DNA of 64,000 bases. Source: Eustoma russellianum. Taxonomy: Eukaryota; Streptophyta; Magnoliopsida; Gentianales; Gentianaceae. Positions 1 through 11,504 of the stretch are shown here, in pieces. Where the stretch lies: contig AP025069.1 in NCBI GenBank assembly GCA_036186865.1, forward strand, positions 18,103,447 through 18,167,446, given 5' to 3'. Below the pieces are notes generated by a model. The model had not been told where the DNA came from. It did not search any database and saw only the letters and a program-made list of their open reading frames with translations. The translations under genes were made by a program, and so were the position numbers. Within the stretch, counting starts at the first letter, position 1; the number at the start of each line of letters is the position of its first letter.

Positions 1-38
1 GAATATTTTAATTGGCATTTGAGATTATTTTCTGAATC

Positions 39-319
39 ATGGGTCCCCAACAGAAAGATAATGCACCATCCCCGTCCCCATCTACTCCTGTCTCATCCCC
101 AGTCCCTGTTACCCTAGAGAATATACATCAAACACTCACTTTCCTTGTTAATCAGTTTGGTTTAATGAAAAGTGACATAGAGGATAACAAACAGAGGATA
201 AGCAAAGTAGAAAAGCCAACCTCAGATCAAAAGGAACCTAGTATACCTTTTCAAGAAGGCACCTCTTATGGTAATGAGTCTCATGTTGAACGTAGAAAAG
301 TCACATCACATAGAGGTAG
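39..319 (+). pseudogene. gag N-terminus of family-1 element (split by solo LTR)
   Basis: The start codon at 39 matches the start of the better-preserved copy at 38177 (MGPQQKDN versus MRPQQKDN). About 93 residues of the Gag N-terminus are present: a Pro/Ser-rich leader, a helical stretch and then a basic stretch. The solo LTR begins at 320. The reading frame does not stop there but runs into the LTR and ends at 512, so the open frame 39-512 is a chimera of Gag N-terminus plus the LTR-encoded tail (motif GPITRSMAKKL). It is a by-product of the insertion, and there is no sign that the chimera is a selected gene. The rest of gag resumes at 1647. Confidence 0.85.
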
Positions 320-1646
320 TGATGAGCTACAGCCTAACCTTGTGGATACAAACACTGACGATGACACCTCATTGCCCCACAATGGTCCCATAACAAGGAG
401 TATGGCTAAGAAATTGTTACAATGTGTTGAATCATTTCTTTACAGGCATGAAGAGGATGAGCCAAGCAAAGATGATGTCCATTGGGTTTATATGATACAA
501 GCTATGATCTAGTTGTATCAAATGCATGTTGTACATATCTTTAGATGTTCTTTTAACATTAATGGTTTGTTAACTTTGTTTTAGGATAGTTTGTGTTGTA
601 TTCTTGCCTTATCTTTCAGGTACACGTTTTTAGCTTGAAGATGCAAATCAAACCTGAATTTTTGTCCAAACAAAGAGGTGAAATGCAAGTAGCTTACAAG
701 CAAGGTGGTGACAAGCACCCATGTCAAAAAATCTGATTTCTTCTCACGTGAATAAGGAAGAAACAAGCAGCTCAAAGCTATAACCAATAGGAACGAGTCT
801 TGCAAAAGCTTAAACCAATCACAATCAAGTTAGAAGAAGAATGCAAGCTGCTCAACATTTGATCCAATCAAATTCTTGAAGAAAAACGTTGGTTTAAGGC
901 CTAGATACTTTGAAAATTCAAAGACCAACTTGCAACCAATCAAAAGGGAGTTCAACCAAGCTGCTCACTACAACATCCAATCAGAATTTTTGGCTGAATT
1001 CAAGCAAGGAAAGAAACGTTGTCTAAGCAAAGTTTGTTTGAAAATTCAACACCAAGTTGCAACCAATCAAAGGCCTTTCTTAAAGCAAGCTGCTCTATGT
1101 GTTATCCAATCAATTTGATCAAAGAAAGAAGGCTGAATCTAGCAAAGAATACGCGGCAAGCAACCAGAACTTTTGGAACCAAAAGATGCTCAAACAATTT
1201 CCAAGCAAAGCATGTCATTTTAGACTAGTACCTTGTACATTAAAGCTTGTACTTCCTAGCATTTTCGTTTGTATAAGTAAGGGTAGGAACCAGATTGTAA
1301 AAACAACCATTATAAAACATATTTCAATCAAATTTCCTTCAAGGAGTTCACAACTATTTCTTAGTTGAAGTTTGAAACCACTAACGGTTTTCTTTCAAGT
1401 TCCTAGCCTAGAACTTGTTAGTATTTGCTTCATCTTTTGGTTTACAGCATCTTAGGGTCTCATTGAGGTTTTAGATGTGTTGGAGTGCCAAAGAGGGAGA
1501 GGTGTTGGCATAAATTGAGCCAAGAACAATGGTTAAAGTTCAAGGGGTATCTTGGAGATGTTCTTTGACATAGCTTGTGTTCAAATCAGTTTGGAATAGG
1601 AGACAAAGTCCTTGGCAACGTTTTCTAGCCTTCGTTTGGCTCATCA
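320..1646 (+). repeat. Solo LTR of family 1, inserted in family-1 gag
   Basis: Starts TGATGAGC and ends GCTCATCA, the perfect 8-bp terminal inverted repeat of family-1 LTRs. It is flanked on both sides by gag sequence, with no PBS, PPT or internal region attached. Flanks are GGTAG (315-319) and AGTAG (1647-1651), a TSD with one mismatch inside a GGTAGA/GGTCGA repeat that encodes an RG-rich stretch. At 1327 bp it is longer than, and clearly diverged from, the other family-1 LTRs (1189-1210 bp), so it is an older or different subfamily. Its first ~190 bp encode the LTR tail of the pol ORF. It is the usual product of LTR-LTR recombination. Confidence 0.87.
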
Positions 1647-3870
1647 AGTAGAGGTAGAGGTCGAGGTAGTAATGGTGGTCGTAGGAACATTTCTTTTGAG
1701 GAGAGATTTGATGATCTCCCTGAGTACAATGAAGAACACTATCCGGAAGAACGGTATGATGAACGTCAGCCTGATAGAGATGAACATCTTGAAGTAGAGT
1801 TCATTACTACTAAACTGACAATACCCCCCTTCCAAGGGAAAAGTGATCCTGAAACATATCCGCAATGGGAAACAAGAGTAGAACATATGTACTCTTGCAC
1901 TAACTATTCTGAATTGGCCAAAGTGCGGTATGCAACTTTTGAATTTGTAGATTATGCTTTACTTTGGTGGGAACAATTGAAGAACACCAGGAGAAGAACA
2001 AGACAGCCCCCTGTTGTTACTTGGTCCGAGCTGAAACAAGAGATGAGGAAGAGATTCATATCTCCTTCCTATGAAAGAAGCATTTTCCAGAAATTGCAAC
2101 AACTTTCTCAAGGTAATAGATCTATTGATGAATTTTATAAAGAATTAGAACATCTGCTTACCAGGGCTAACATAGAAGAAGCTAAGGAAGCCACAATGGC
2201 TAGATTTCTAGCTGGTTTGAACAAAGAAATTGTATTTAAGGTGGAACTTACACCTTACTCTGATCTAGCTTCAATGGTTCACATTGCTGAGAAAGTGGAA
2301 AGACAATTGAAGGTAAAAACTTCTAACCCTTCTTTTCGGACTAATCCTTTGAGTTTTCTTAGAACACAGCCCAGGACGCCTTTCCGTCCACAACAAGGTC
2401 AAGGCCGTGGATTCCAAAGAAAATCAACCCAGAACATCCAAAATCGTCCAAAGCTTCCAATCCCTGACAAGGCAAAGCCAAGGTGGAAGGTGCGCCTAAT
2501 TTTAAGACTCGTGATATTCAATGTTTTAAATGCTTAGGAAAAGGTCATTTTGCTAATCAATGTCCCAACCCTAAATGCATCTCGTTTATTGAAGAGTCTA
2601 CTGAGTATTATTCTGAGGAAGAATTGGAGGAGAGTGAAGAAAACAATGAAATTGAACAAACATGTGAGGAAGAAGAAGAGATTAGTGAAGAGATTAATGA
2701 GTGTGAAGCAAAAGAGTTCTTAGTTGTCCGTCGAGCTCTAAGTGCCCAAGTTAAAACTGAAGAACCTGAAATACAAAGAGAGAACATATTTCACATTCAC
2801 TGTATGGTTAAAAAGAGAGTCTGCACTTTGATCATTGACTCCGGTTCATGTACCAATGTTGCAAGTTTTGAACTTGTTAGGAAACTTGAGTTACCTTTAA
2901 ATAATCACCCCCGTCCTTATAGACTTACGTGGCTTAATGAGTGTGGTGAAGTTAAAGTAACAAAGCAAGTCCTAGTTCCTTTATCAATTGGTGGGTATTT
3001 TGCTGAGGTGTTATGTGATGTAGCCCCTATGCAATCAAGTCATATCTTATTAGGTAGACCGTGGCAATTTGACAACAAGTTTACATATGATGGTTACCTG
3101 AATAGATATTCTTTTGGCATAACAACAAACTATTCAAATTAAATGCCTTGCCCCCGCACAAAGTCTTTGAGGATCAACAACGAATGTTAAAAAGCCATAA
3201 TGATCCAAAAGAAAAGGAATTGGAAAGCATTTTCATCAAAGAAAACCAACTGAAAACGTCTCATCTTAAAATTGAACCGAAAGAAATCAAAGTTTCTGCT
3301 GAACCATCTCTAAAGAAAAGCGCATTCTTTGCATCTCAAAGCGAGGTATTCCATGCTATCAATTCAAACAAAACTGTTTATGTCTTGCTTTACAAAGAAA
3401 CTCTGTTCTCTTCATCTGAAATACCAATCTACTTTACCAAGTGAAGTTGCATCTTTACTTCAAGAATTTTCTAGCTTGTTTCCTGAAGGAGATCCCCCAG
3501 GTTTACCACCTCTAAGAGGCATTGAGCATCAAACAGATTTCATTCCAGGAGCTGTTCTACCAAACAGACCTGCCTATAGAGCCAATCCAGAGGAAACTAA
3601 GGAAATCCAAAAACAAGTTGAGGAATTATTGACCCAAGGAAAAGTAAAAGAGAGTATGAGTCCTTGTGCTGTTCCTGTTATCATTGTCTCTAAGAAAGAT
3701 GGAACTTGGAGAATGTGTACTGATTGTAGAGCCATCAATAAGATCACTATGAAGTATAGATACCCTATTCCTAGGTTGGATGACATGTTGGATATGTTAC
3801 ATGGGTCTAGATGCTTTAGCAAAGTAGATCTTAAACAAGGTTATTTCCAAGTGAGAATTAGGGAGGGTGA
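1647..3870 (+). pseudogene. gag-PR-RT N-terminal part of family-1 element, frameshifted
   Basis: Continues gag after the solo LTR. In order: an RG-rich stretch, the retrotransposon Gag domain (DPETYPQWETRVEHMYSC region, ~1845-2300), a CCHC knuckle (CFKCLGKGHFANQC, ~2523-2565), protease with DSGSC (~2836-2850), and the RT N-terminus up to the family-2 insertion. Compared with the copy at 38177-43078 there are one-base losses near 2470 and 3116 and a one-base gain near 3426, each shifting frame. RT resumes at 21779 beyond the insertion. The last open frame (3329-4075) reads through the junction into the family-2 LTR tail. Non-functional. Confidence 0.87.
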
Positions 3871-5318
3871 TGATGAGGCTGAGAAGCAGCCCCCTAATGA
3901 GGAGCTTGCACAAGGTGCCCTTAACCGTAAGGGGCCTTTGACAAGGAGCCAAACTAAGAGGATTAATTGTCTTCAAGTTGCTTTTGATGTTGGCTCCTTT
4001 CTAACCAAACATGTGCAAGATGAACCAATGAACGTTCCTCCTAAATGGGTGCTCATTGTTGAGCTTAGGAACTGATTATCCAATGATTTTCAATGTCAAT
4101 AAATAAGTTAAAGGGTTGGTGGGAGGGCAGGATAGTCAGTCCGCTTGTTGGTGCCGTTTCTGTGGCTTTTAGTTGCTCCTTTCTTTTGATTCTTTTAAAG
4201 TTTGTTTTAGAATACTTATGTTTGGTGTATGAGTGTGATTTGTAGGTGTTATAGGTCTTGGATCAAACGCCTTGAGCTTTGGAAAGGAAGGCTTCTCAGA
4301 TTTGGACCAAGCTTGTCCATACAAGGCTGTTTTGTGGTTTTGGGCTTTCAAGTGAGATTGGGCGTGCATGGGACCAGCTGGACCTTGAAGTAGACTTAAT
4401 TTAGAGCATCTTTCATGTTTTGGGTTTTGTCAAAATCAGTCCACAAAAATAGTTACAAGAGTTGCAAGGAAGAAGTCCAAAACAAGCCCAATTGTGCAAA
4501 TTAGGGTTTTCGGTCTTCTTGAGAGTGTGGCAGCCGCATCTTATCATCAAATGCAATTAAGAGACCTTCTAGAATGTCATAAATCAGATTGAGATGATTG
4601 GAAATGAATTATGGAGTCATAATTGAAGATTTGGAGCATTTAAGGAGATAATTCAAGTGAGAGAAAGTTACCAAAGTTAGCAAATCTGATCTTGTGTCAC
4701 AATGAGGGCTGAATGGCGTGTATTGAAGGCACATGGATACACAAGGCAAGTTCTAGAAGGATGGTTAATGAGGCAATAATTGGTGATTGAGACAATAAGT
4801 GTGGATTTGCCAAGAGAGAGAAGCTTACCTAAAATAACAAATCAAATTTGCATCTCAAGGAAGGAAATGGCGCAAACATTGAAGCTCCAAGATGCACCTA
4901 GACGTTTTTTTTGGGTTGGCCAACAAGACTTGTAATCAAATATATTGATCACTTAGCATTTCTTTTGGGGGGAGGCTATTTTCGCACCTTTGAGACTAGA
5001 ACCATACGGTTTTTGTATTGTTTTTGTTCTTGAGTTTCTTGAATAAAAGTTTGTGTTTTTCCTTTGGTTTACACATATCTAAATCAAGGCTAGACCCAAT
5101 TAAGGATTGTGTGTTCCTTGTTGGTGATCCACAATCCAAGGATTAGGAGTGACTGGTTGGATTGGACGGATTGAAACACATAACAACCAAACGAATTTGG
5201 AGGCTTGAAGGGAAGGTGGTCGCTTGGCTCCATTGTCCATCACATTCAAGGCTTGAGGGACGTTTGGAGAGTGAAGAAAGATCGGGACAACATCAATATA
5301 CGAACCACATTCGTATCA
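3871..5318 (+). repeat. 5' LTR of family-2 copy 2a
   Basis: 1448 bp, starting TGATGAGG and ending CGTATCA, followed by AG and the PBS. Its first ~205 bp encode the C-terminal tail (GPLTRSQTKRI, TKHVQDEP motifs, stop at 4073-4075). A degenerate TATA-like stretch lies near 4940 and an AATAAA near 5042. It partners the 3' LTR at 20327-21773. Confidence 0.93.
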
Positions 5319-5320
5319 AG

Positions 5321-5332
5321 TGGTATCAGAGC
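5321..5332 (+). promoter_or_regulatory. Primer-binding site, tRNA-iMet
   Basis: TGGTATCAGAGC, complementary to the 3' end of plant initiator tRNA-Met, two bases after the 5' LTR. It marks where minus-strand DNA synthesis would start. Confidence 0.93.
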
Positions 5333-6267
5333 TCTCGTTTATCTTCATCTCAAATATCTTTTCTTGTGTCATTTGCGTCATTCTTGTTCTTCTCATCCCC
5401 GTCTTCAAATCTTCATCTATTCATCCATTTTTTGTGTCATTCTTGTTATTCTCAATCATTCAAAAAAAACGTTTCTTTTCAGAAACAAAAAAAACAAAAA
5501 AAGAAAAAAATTGATCTTTTGCTTCATTTCATCAAAACAAAAACAAAGATTGTTCTTTTCTTCAGTTCAACGAAAATCACAAAAAAACAAGGCTTCATAT
5601 TTTGCATCAATATTGATCACCTATCATTAAAGATCTCATCTTCAACACACTTAATCATAGGATCATTGTTGTTTGCATTGAATAGGATTTAACTCCATCT
5701 AAAATCAGCCCAAGGCCTAAAAGAAGATACCCTTGAGTCAAACACCTTGTTGTTATCGAAGCTTTTAATTAAATTTTCTTGTGTGATATTGAATACAAGT
5801 TTGCTTGTTTTGGTTGTATTGGTATCCAAGGAAAATCTGTTTGCTACTAAACATCCATACAAACACAAAAAGGATCATCTTTCCTACATATAAGCAGTAT
5901 ATTCAAGCATACACAACTGATTCTTGCAAAAGCAAACAAAGGTTGCATCAAGGCTGATTTGAACGTTCAACAAAAAAGGAAAAGAAAAGAAAAGAAAACG
6001 TGCACAAAAGCAACAAAAAAAAAAAGAAAAGTGCACAAAAGAAAGGAAGAGAAAAGAAGTTCCTTTTGTACAAAAATTCCATCTTTTTGCATCTACTATC
6101 CAAGTTGACAAAAACAAAAAGAAAAGGAACAAAACAAAAACCAAAAAAAAACCGTGTGTTTGACCCCAAAAACAACACACATAAAGCCTTCAATTCTCAA
6201 CCTTGGATACACATTCATACTATCAATCAAAGAGCTTGCATTTGATATTGCATAAGTTGGTTTAATT

Positions 6268-6290
6268 AAAGATTGCCCAGGACAACCCCT
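6268..6290 (+). promoter_or_regulatory. Conserved CRM-family leader motif (copy 2a)
   Basis: Core GATTGCCCAGGACAACCCCT. It recurs in copy 2b (48581-48602) and in the minus-strand non-autonomous element (29696-29717), with a weaker form in family 1 (37991-38029), always in the leader between PBS and start codon. Function unknown; a packaging or dimerisation element is a guess. Confidence 0.55.
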
Positions 6291-7420
6291 AGCAATTCTT
6301 TGGTTCAACCAACTACATCACTTTTTGGTTTCTTGTTTCTTTGAATCATAGTTATTAAGTGTGTTTAAATTGTGCTCTAAACTTCTTGAAGTTGTTTTAC
6401 CACTTGTTGATCAATTGGTGTTTTTGAAGGCAAAAGAAGCTTGCAAGGACAGAAAAACAAAGCAGATTGTGGTTAGCCAATTTGGGACTTTCCTTAAGAG
6501 GTTCTGGCTCAAGATTGGCCAAGGAAAACACTTGAGCAATTGAGAGAAAACAAGGGAGGACAAAAAAGGCCAAACAGATTTTCGTTTTCCTTATTGTTTT
6601 CACTAACAACTTGTAGCGCCCCAGCCCGATACCGTTATCGGAACCAGTGCACCCGCCGTAGCCTACTATGAGAACTACGAAGCGTCAAGCAGATCAAGCA
6701 TACATCCTTCATAATGTAAGTTAAAACCAGCGGAAACGTCATAAAAACTAAACCTTCGTTGTCAATATTACAACCAGAAAACTGCAGCAGAAATAAAACT
6801 GTTTGTTCATCTAGCCGACATAAGTTTTAGAACAACATAATAACAATGAGTTTCAAACTCAAACAAAATAGTCCAGCATCTATCTATTCCTTTGTCCATC
6901 ATCCCATTGAGCCCCCTCGCCGTCGTCTTCGATAAATATCAACTCATAATCAGGCTCACCTGAAAAGGAGACAGAATGATTGTTCTTAGCGAAAACTTCG
7001 CCAGCAAGTAACCCGTCTATACACCCTACGGAATCACACACGTCGAGTCACCAGTGTATAAAACATTGCCCAAAAATAAGGTGCTCGGGTTAACAAATAG
7101 CATCTTAATAAGAATTACTCAAAACAGATAAAGCACATATGTGAACACAGTTACGAGATCCAACATGTATTAAAACAACGAATCACATAAGCAAGTCATA
7201 GACTAACCACGTTTCTTGCATGTCAAGTCTTATGCTTCGTGTATCATGATGCATGTACCTCTTTAAAGTCACACACAACACCCATGCATATGCCTTCTTT
7301 CATAAACCTGTCATGCATTTCATTTCACAAACATTTCATCACTTTACATATCATATTCTTCGCGTAGCAGAACTTTATACCCTGTGGGTGATCAGTCCAC
7401 AGCCATCATAACTTTATACC

Positions 7421-7587
7421 CCGTGCTGAAAGGTCCACGGCCCCATTACATATATCATATATCCGTGCTGAAAGGTCCACGGCCCCATTACATATATCAT
7501 ATATCCGTGCTGATAGGTCCACGGCCCCATAAAATACTTCATTTTCCGTGCTGATAGGTCCACGGCCCCATAACATACTTTATACCC
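7421..7587. repeat. Four-copy ~42-bp tandem repeat in Tekay LTR
   Basis: Units begin CCGTGCTGAAAGGTCCACGG at 7421 and 7463 and, with CTGATAGG, at 7505 and 7546 (periods 42, 42, 41). The second LTR has the same array at 13670-13836. Confidence 0.9.
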
Positions 7588-8034
7588 TGCTGTTGATTCA
7601 CAGATCACGCTCTTTATACCCTGCTTTCGCAGACGTGACTTTTATACCCTGTGATCAACCAGCAGCCATTTTGTCTTTCGCAAACTTTACCTTTCTTGTT
7701 CTTTTGCAAAACATATCTCAAATCAAATGCAAGTGCCCATGTCATGATGCAGGATGCACAGATAGCTTCATATCAACATGTAGCACACACACACATACAT
7801 CTTGTCTATCAAGGATATGGTCTTGCACCTCAAACACTCCCTAAACGTGTTTTACCAAGTCCATTTGTCTCACTTATTCACTAGAATTCAATCTTATGCT
7901 TACTTAATCAAACTTACCATCTACACCTCAAATATACCTCAAATACCCTTGCATTTTATGTTCAAAAGAAGTGTATAAAGTTACTACACTTACATAGGGC
8001 GCTTAAAGGGTCAAAAAGACTTCCAGTACAGTTG

Positions 8035-8315
8035 GAACGCTACATGAAGCGCCTATAGTGACTTCAAGCGCCTATACTAGGTGTTCGAAGTGTTCGGGGA
8101 TGTTCTGTAGACATTGAACGCCTACATGAAGCGCCTAATGTGACATGAAGCGCTTCAAGTAGCTGTTCGAAGTGTTCGGACGGTTCTAAACTGCAGTTTT
8201 TCTGTACGGGAAAGTTCCAGGACACATGGAACGCTACATTAGGCGCCTAATGTGACTTGAAGCGCCTCATGTAGGCGTTCGAAGTGTTCGGACGGTGCCA
8301 AACTGCAGTTTTTCT
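8035..8315. repeat. Three-unit GCGCCT-rich repeat with perfect palindrome in Tekay LTR
   Basis: Units start GAACGC at 8035, 8116 and 8229; each carries AAGCGCCT-type blocks and ends with GTTCGAAGTGTTCGG. The third holds the perfect 18-nt palindrome ACATTAGGCGCCTAATGT at 8236-8253. The other LTR repeats this at 14284-14564 (palindrome 14485-14502). It lies in the LTR half upstream of transcription on the minus strand, so it could be a protein-binding array (inference). Confidence 0.75.
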
Positions 8316-9248
8316 GCAGTAACTTCTACCCAACTCCTTTCTTCTTCAACCCTTCCAGGTTCAACACTTAAAGATCCATCTTAACAACTAGATTCATCAT
8401 ACTTAACATACATCTAATCATGAATTGATGCTTAGTGAATGTCTAACAAGATCCACTCTAAATCTTCAATCATTCACCACCTTCAAGAGTTATCATCAAC
8501 AATACCCAACCAACAAAACTACAACAATGACATCACTCATCCCTCAATTTCCTGCACTTACTCTCAACATCTAAGTGTATACAATCAACACAAGAGTAGA
8601 GCAAGACAAGAAACACATCAACATATATACTCTCATGGGCATGGTTGACTAACAACAATTACTGCACAACTATTTTAGAAATATGGCCCAAAGAACAAGA
8701 CTTTACACAATTAACAACAAGACTTACATAAAACAAAGCATTTAAGATAGGCAAGACAAGAATACTAATGTGTGATTCATGTTTTCTCTTTGTAAGAACA
8801 TAGGGCCTTAAGTATCAAAATTTACATAAAGCGTATAGAAAGATTACTTGCCTTGAACTCTAGATAAGCTTACGGATTTACTGCAGAATCTTGATGAGAA
8901 TTGAACCTAGAATGGCCTTTATCCTTCCTTCTCCTTCCTCTCTTCTTCTTCTTCCTCTCCCTTTTCTCTTCTCTCTCAATTCCTGCGGTTTTCCTTCTTC
9001 TTTTGTGGCCAAAACCGTCCCTCATGCTGAGAAGGGGAGGTTATATCAACTTTTGTAACTCCCTCAACTCCTAGTAGGGGCTATGTTGCTATTTTACCAT
9101 ACATTCTTTTAATCCTACTTTTAACCCCTTTCTTTTGTTCTTCTATGTTTTGAGTAACTAAGTTTTATAATCTTACATAATTAATTAAGTTGCATTCAAG
9201 GTTGACCTAAGTATCGAAAGTTGCGCTTAAAAATCACGGGGTGTAACA

Positions 9249-9260
9249 TTCCACCCCCCT
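9249..9260 (-). promoter_or_regulatory. Polypurine tract of Tekay element
   Basis: On the minus strand AGGGGGGTGGAA lies directly before the 3' LTR. It primes plus-strand DNA. Confidence 0.85.
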
Positions 9261-9293
9261 TACAAAAAGTTTCGTCCTCGAAACTTACGTACC

Positions 9294-10022
9294 TTAGTCA
9301 AAGAGCTGAGGATACTTCTCCCGCATTTGTTCTTCGAGCTCCCAAGTGGCTTCCCGTTCCGTGTGATTGCTCCATTGAACCTTTACATAAGGAATCACTC
9401 GCTTCCTCAACACTTGATCCTTTCGGTCCACAATTTTCACGGGTACTTCCTCATATGTAACATCGTCCTTGAGTTCCAAAGGTTGAGCTTCAAGTACATG
9501 ACTTGAATCTGCCACGTACTTTCTTAATTGTGACACGTGGAATACATTGTGAACTTGCGCCAACACCGGAGGTAATGCCAACCTATATGCCAAGGCTCCT
9601 ACCTTCTCAAGTATTTCATAAGGACCAATGAATCGAGGGCTTAGCTTGCCTTTTACTCCAAACCTCATGACGCCCTTCGTAGGTGATACCTTCAAATAAA
9701 CTTTTTCCCCCACGTCAAAATCCAATGGTCGTCGTTTGGAATCTGCCCAACTCTTGCTACGGTCCTGAGCTGTCTTGAGTCTTTCCCGAATGATTCTCAC
9801 CTTCTCTAACGTTTTCTCTAATAGCTCAGGTCCAGTAATGGTCCTCACGCCCACTTCATCCCAATAAATCGGAGACCTACATTTCCTTCCATACAAAGCC
9901 TCAAAAGGAGCCATATCAATTGCGCTGTGGTAACTATTGTTATAAGAAAACTCCATCAGCTTTACCATTCTGTCCCAACTCCCTTTGAAATCCAGCACGC
10001 AAGCTCTTATCATATCTTCCAA
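9294..10022 (-). pseudogene. Integrase C-terminus with chromodomain (Tekay pol remnant)
   Basis: 242 residues open from an internal Met. The start (MEDMIRACVLDFKGSWDRM) is the part of a Tekay integrase just after the third catalytic acidic residue, followed by the GRKCRSP-type conserved block, a GPY/F-like module (GPYEILEKVGALAYRL, ~130-150) and a C-terminal chromodomain (~188-240, with VQWSNHTEREATWE). The HHCC zinc finger and first two catalytic Asp residues are absent because of the deletion at ~10035-10050. The frame differs from the RT frame upstream, so it could not be translated as part of pol. The chromodomain itself looks intact. Confidence 0.87.
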
Positions 10023-11431
10023 GGTTTGAATTGTCCGCTCGGATTTTGAGTAAGGCGACTGAGAGGTACGGCAATCCTCGAGAATCCCTCAACAAATTTT
10101 CGGTAATAACCCGCTAGACCCAAGAAACTTCGCACTTCGGTGACATTTGTAGGTCTAGGCCATTCAGTTATAGCTTCCACCTTCTTCGGGTCCACAGCAA
10201 TCCCCTCTTCTGATATCACGTGGCCTAGGAACGCCACACTTCTTAACCAAAACTCACACTTGCTAAACTTTGCATAAAGTTGTTTCTGCCTCAAAATGCC
10301 TAGTACTGTTCTCAAATGCTCAGTGTGAGTTTGCTCGTCAGGAGAATACACAAGGATATCATCTATGAATACCACTACAAACTTATCCAACTGCTCTCGA
10401 AAGACGGTATTCATAAGATCCATAAAAGCTGCGGGGGCATTGGTTAATCCAAATGGCATCACCAAAAACTCATAGTGGCCATACCTTGTGCGAAAAGCTG
10501 TTTTTGCGATGTCCTCGGCCTTCACTCGCAGCTGATGATATCCTGATCGAAGGTCAATTTTCGAAAAGATCTTGGCACCTTTGAGCTGGTCAAATAAATC
10601 CTCGATTCGTGGAAGGGGATACTTATTCTTGATAGTAACTTTGTTCAGCTCTCTATAATCAATACAAAGCCTCATGCTGCCATCCTTTTTCTTTACAAAC
10701 AAAACGGGTGCTCCCCATGGCGATACACTAGGGCGGATAAACTTCTTGTCTAGTAACTCCTGCAGTTGTTCCTTCAACTCTCTCAGTTCTGCCGGAGCCA
10801 TTCTGTAAGGAGCTTTGGAAATAGGTTCTGTTCCGGGAATCAAGTTAATTTCGAACTCAACTTCTCTCGGAGGTGGTACTCCTGGTAAATCTTCCGGAAA
10901 CACGTCGGGAAATTCATTGACCACTCGAATTTGCTCCATAGACGGCACCTCCTGAGTAACATCCATGGCATACACTAAGAATCCCTCAGCACCCTTCCTC
11001 AATGCTTTGCGTGCTTGTGCGACAGACACATATACCTTCTTGGGAACTTTCCTTCGTTCTGCATCTCCTTGAAATATTACCTCCTCCATCTTAGCATTCT
11101 TGATTGTCACTTGTTTCAACCGACAATCAATATTAGCGTGATTCTTAGCTAACCAGTCCATTCCTAATATGACGTCAAAGTCATACATCTGAATAGGGAT
11201 CAGTGTGGCAGGGAATGTTTGTCCTTCAAACTCCAATTCACAATCTCGGTACCGATGATATGAAACCATAATTTGATCTCCGGCCGCTTGAACACGATAC
11301 GGAGTTTCTAACCACTCAGGCAGACTACCCAGGTGTTTAGTGAATCTCTTTGCTACGAAGGAGTGGCTTGCGCCGCTATCAAAGAGCACGTTGGCAGGTA
11401 TCTTATTTACTAAAATCGCACCTAAAGCCAT
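10010..11431 (-). pseudogene. Protease and reverse transcriptase of Tekay pol, truncated
   Basis: The Met at 11431 may not be a true start, because the sequence just after it also joins in frame to gag through a candidate intron (11422-11504). Protease carries LFDSGASHSF (~residue 17). RT follows with KKKDGSMRLCIDYRELN, MPFGLTNAPAAFM and catalytic FIDD (~355). After the RT connection the frame runs into sequence from the end of the integrase core and stops 14 residues later. RNase H and the first part of integrase have been deleted with a frame change. PR and RT look intact, so the element depends on partners for integrase. Confidence 0.88.
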
Positions 11432-11504
11432 ATCAAATTATACACGGAAAATTAAGCACATAATACTCAATTCATTAAATATTTAAACTTAGTTTAAATG
11501 GTAC
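11422..11504 (-). other. Candidate 83-nt intron at the gag/pol junction
   Basis: On the minus strand the donor is GCAG|GTACCATTT (first intron base 11504) and the acceptor GGCTTTAG|GTGCG (last intron base 11422). The segment is AT-rich and contains the gag stop (TAA, 11496-11494). Removing it rebuilds a Gly codon from one base of gag and two of pol, and the frame then runs uninterrupted into the protease DSGA motif. Without splicing only Gag is made. Both frames agree exactly, which is the main evidence; there are no transcript data. Confidence 0.6.

Larger units (their letters stand above)
5319..6611 (+). other. Untranslated leader of family-2 copy 2a
   Basis: No supported gene. The leader is A-rich with several poly-A runs (5464-5520, 5985-6060, 6105-6155) and is collinear with the leader of copy 2b (47832-48993). 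It contains the leader motif at 6268-6290. It is cut at 6611 by the Tekay insertion and resumes at 15503-15563. Confidence 0.8.
6612..9248 (-). repeat. 3' LTR of Tekay element
   Basis: 2637 bp; in minus orientation it follows the PPT. It contains a 42-bp tandem array (7421-7587) and a three-unit ~80-110-bp repeat with an 18-bp palindrome (8035-8315). Nearly identical to 12862-15497. Confidence 0.93.

Noticed and set aside
320..1646. Considered the 3' LTR of a gag-pol-deleted family-1 element
   Set aside because: gag continues in the correct order directly after it with a near-perfect 5-bp TSD, so it is a solo LTR inserted in gag.
5884..6245. Overlapping short ORFs on both strands rich in Phe/Lys
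   Set aside because: They lie in an A/T-run leader of a retrotransposon; low-complexity translation, no start context or homologue recognised.
7414..7608. Repetitive minus-strand ORF with GPWTYQHGY-like units (also 13663-13857)
   Set aside because: It is translation of the 42-bp tandem repeat in the Tekay LTR, not a gene.
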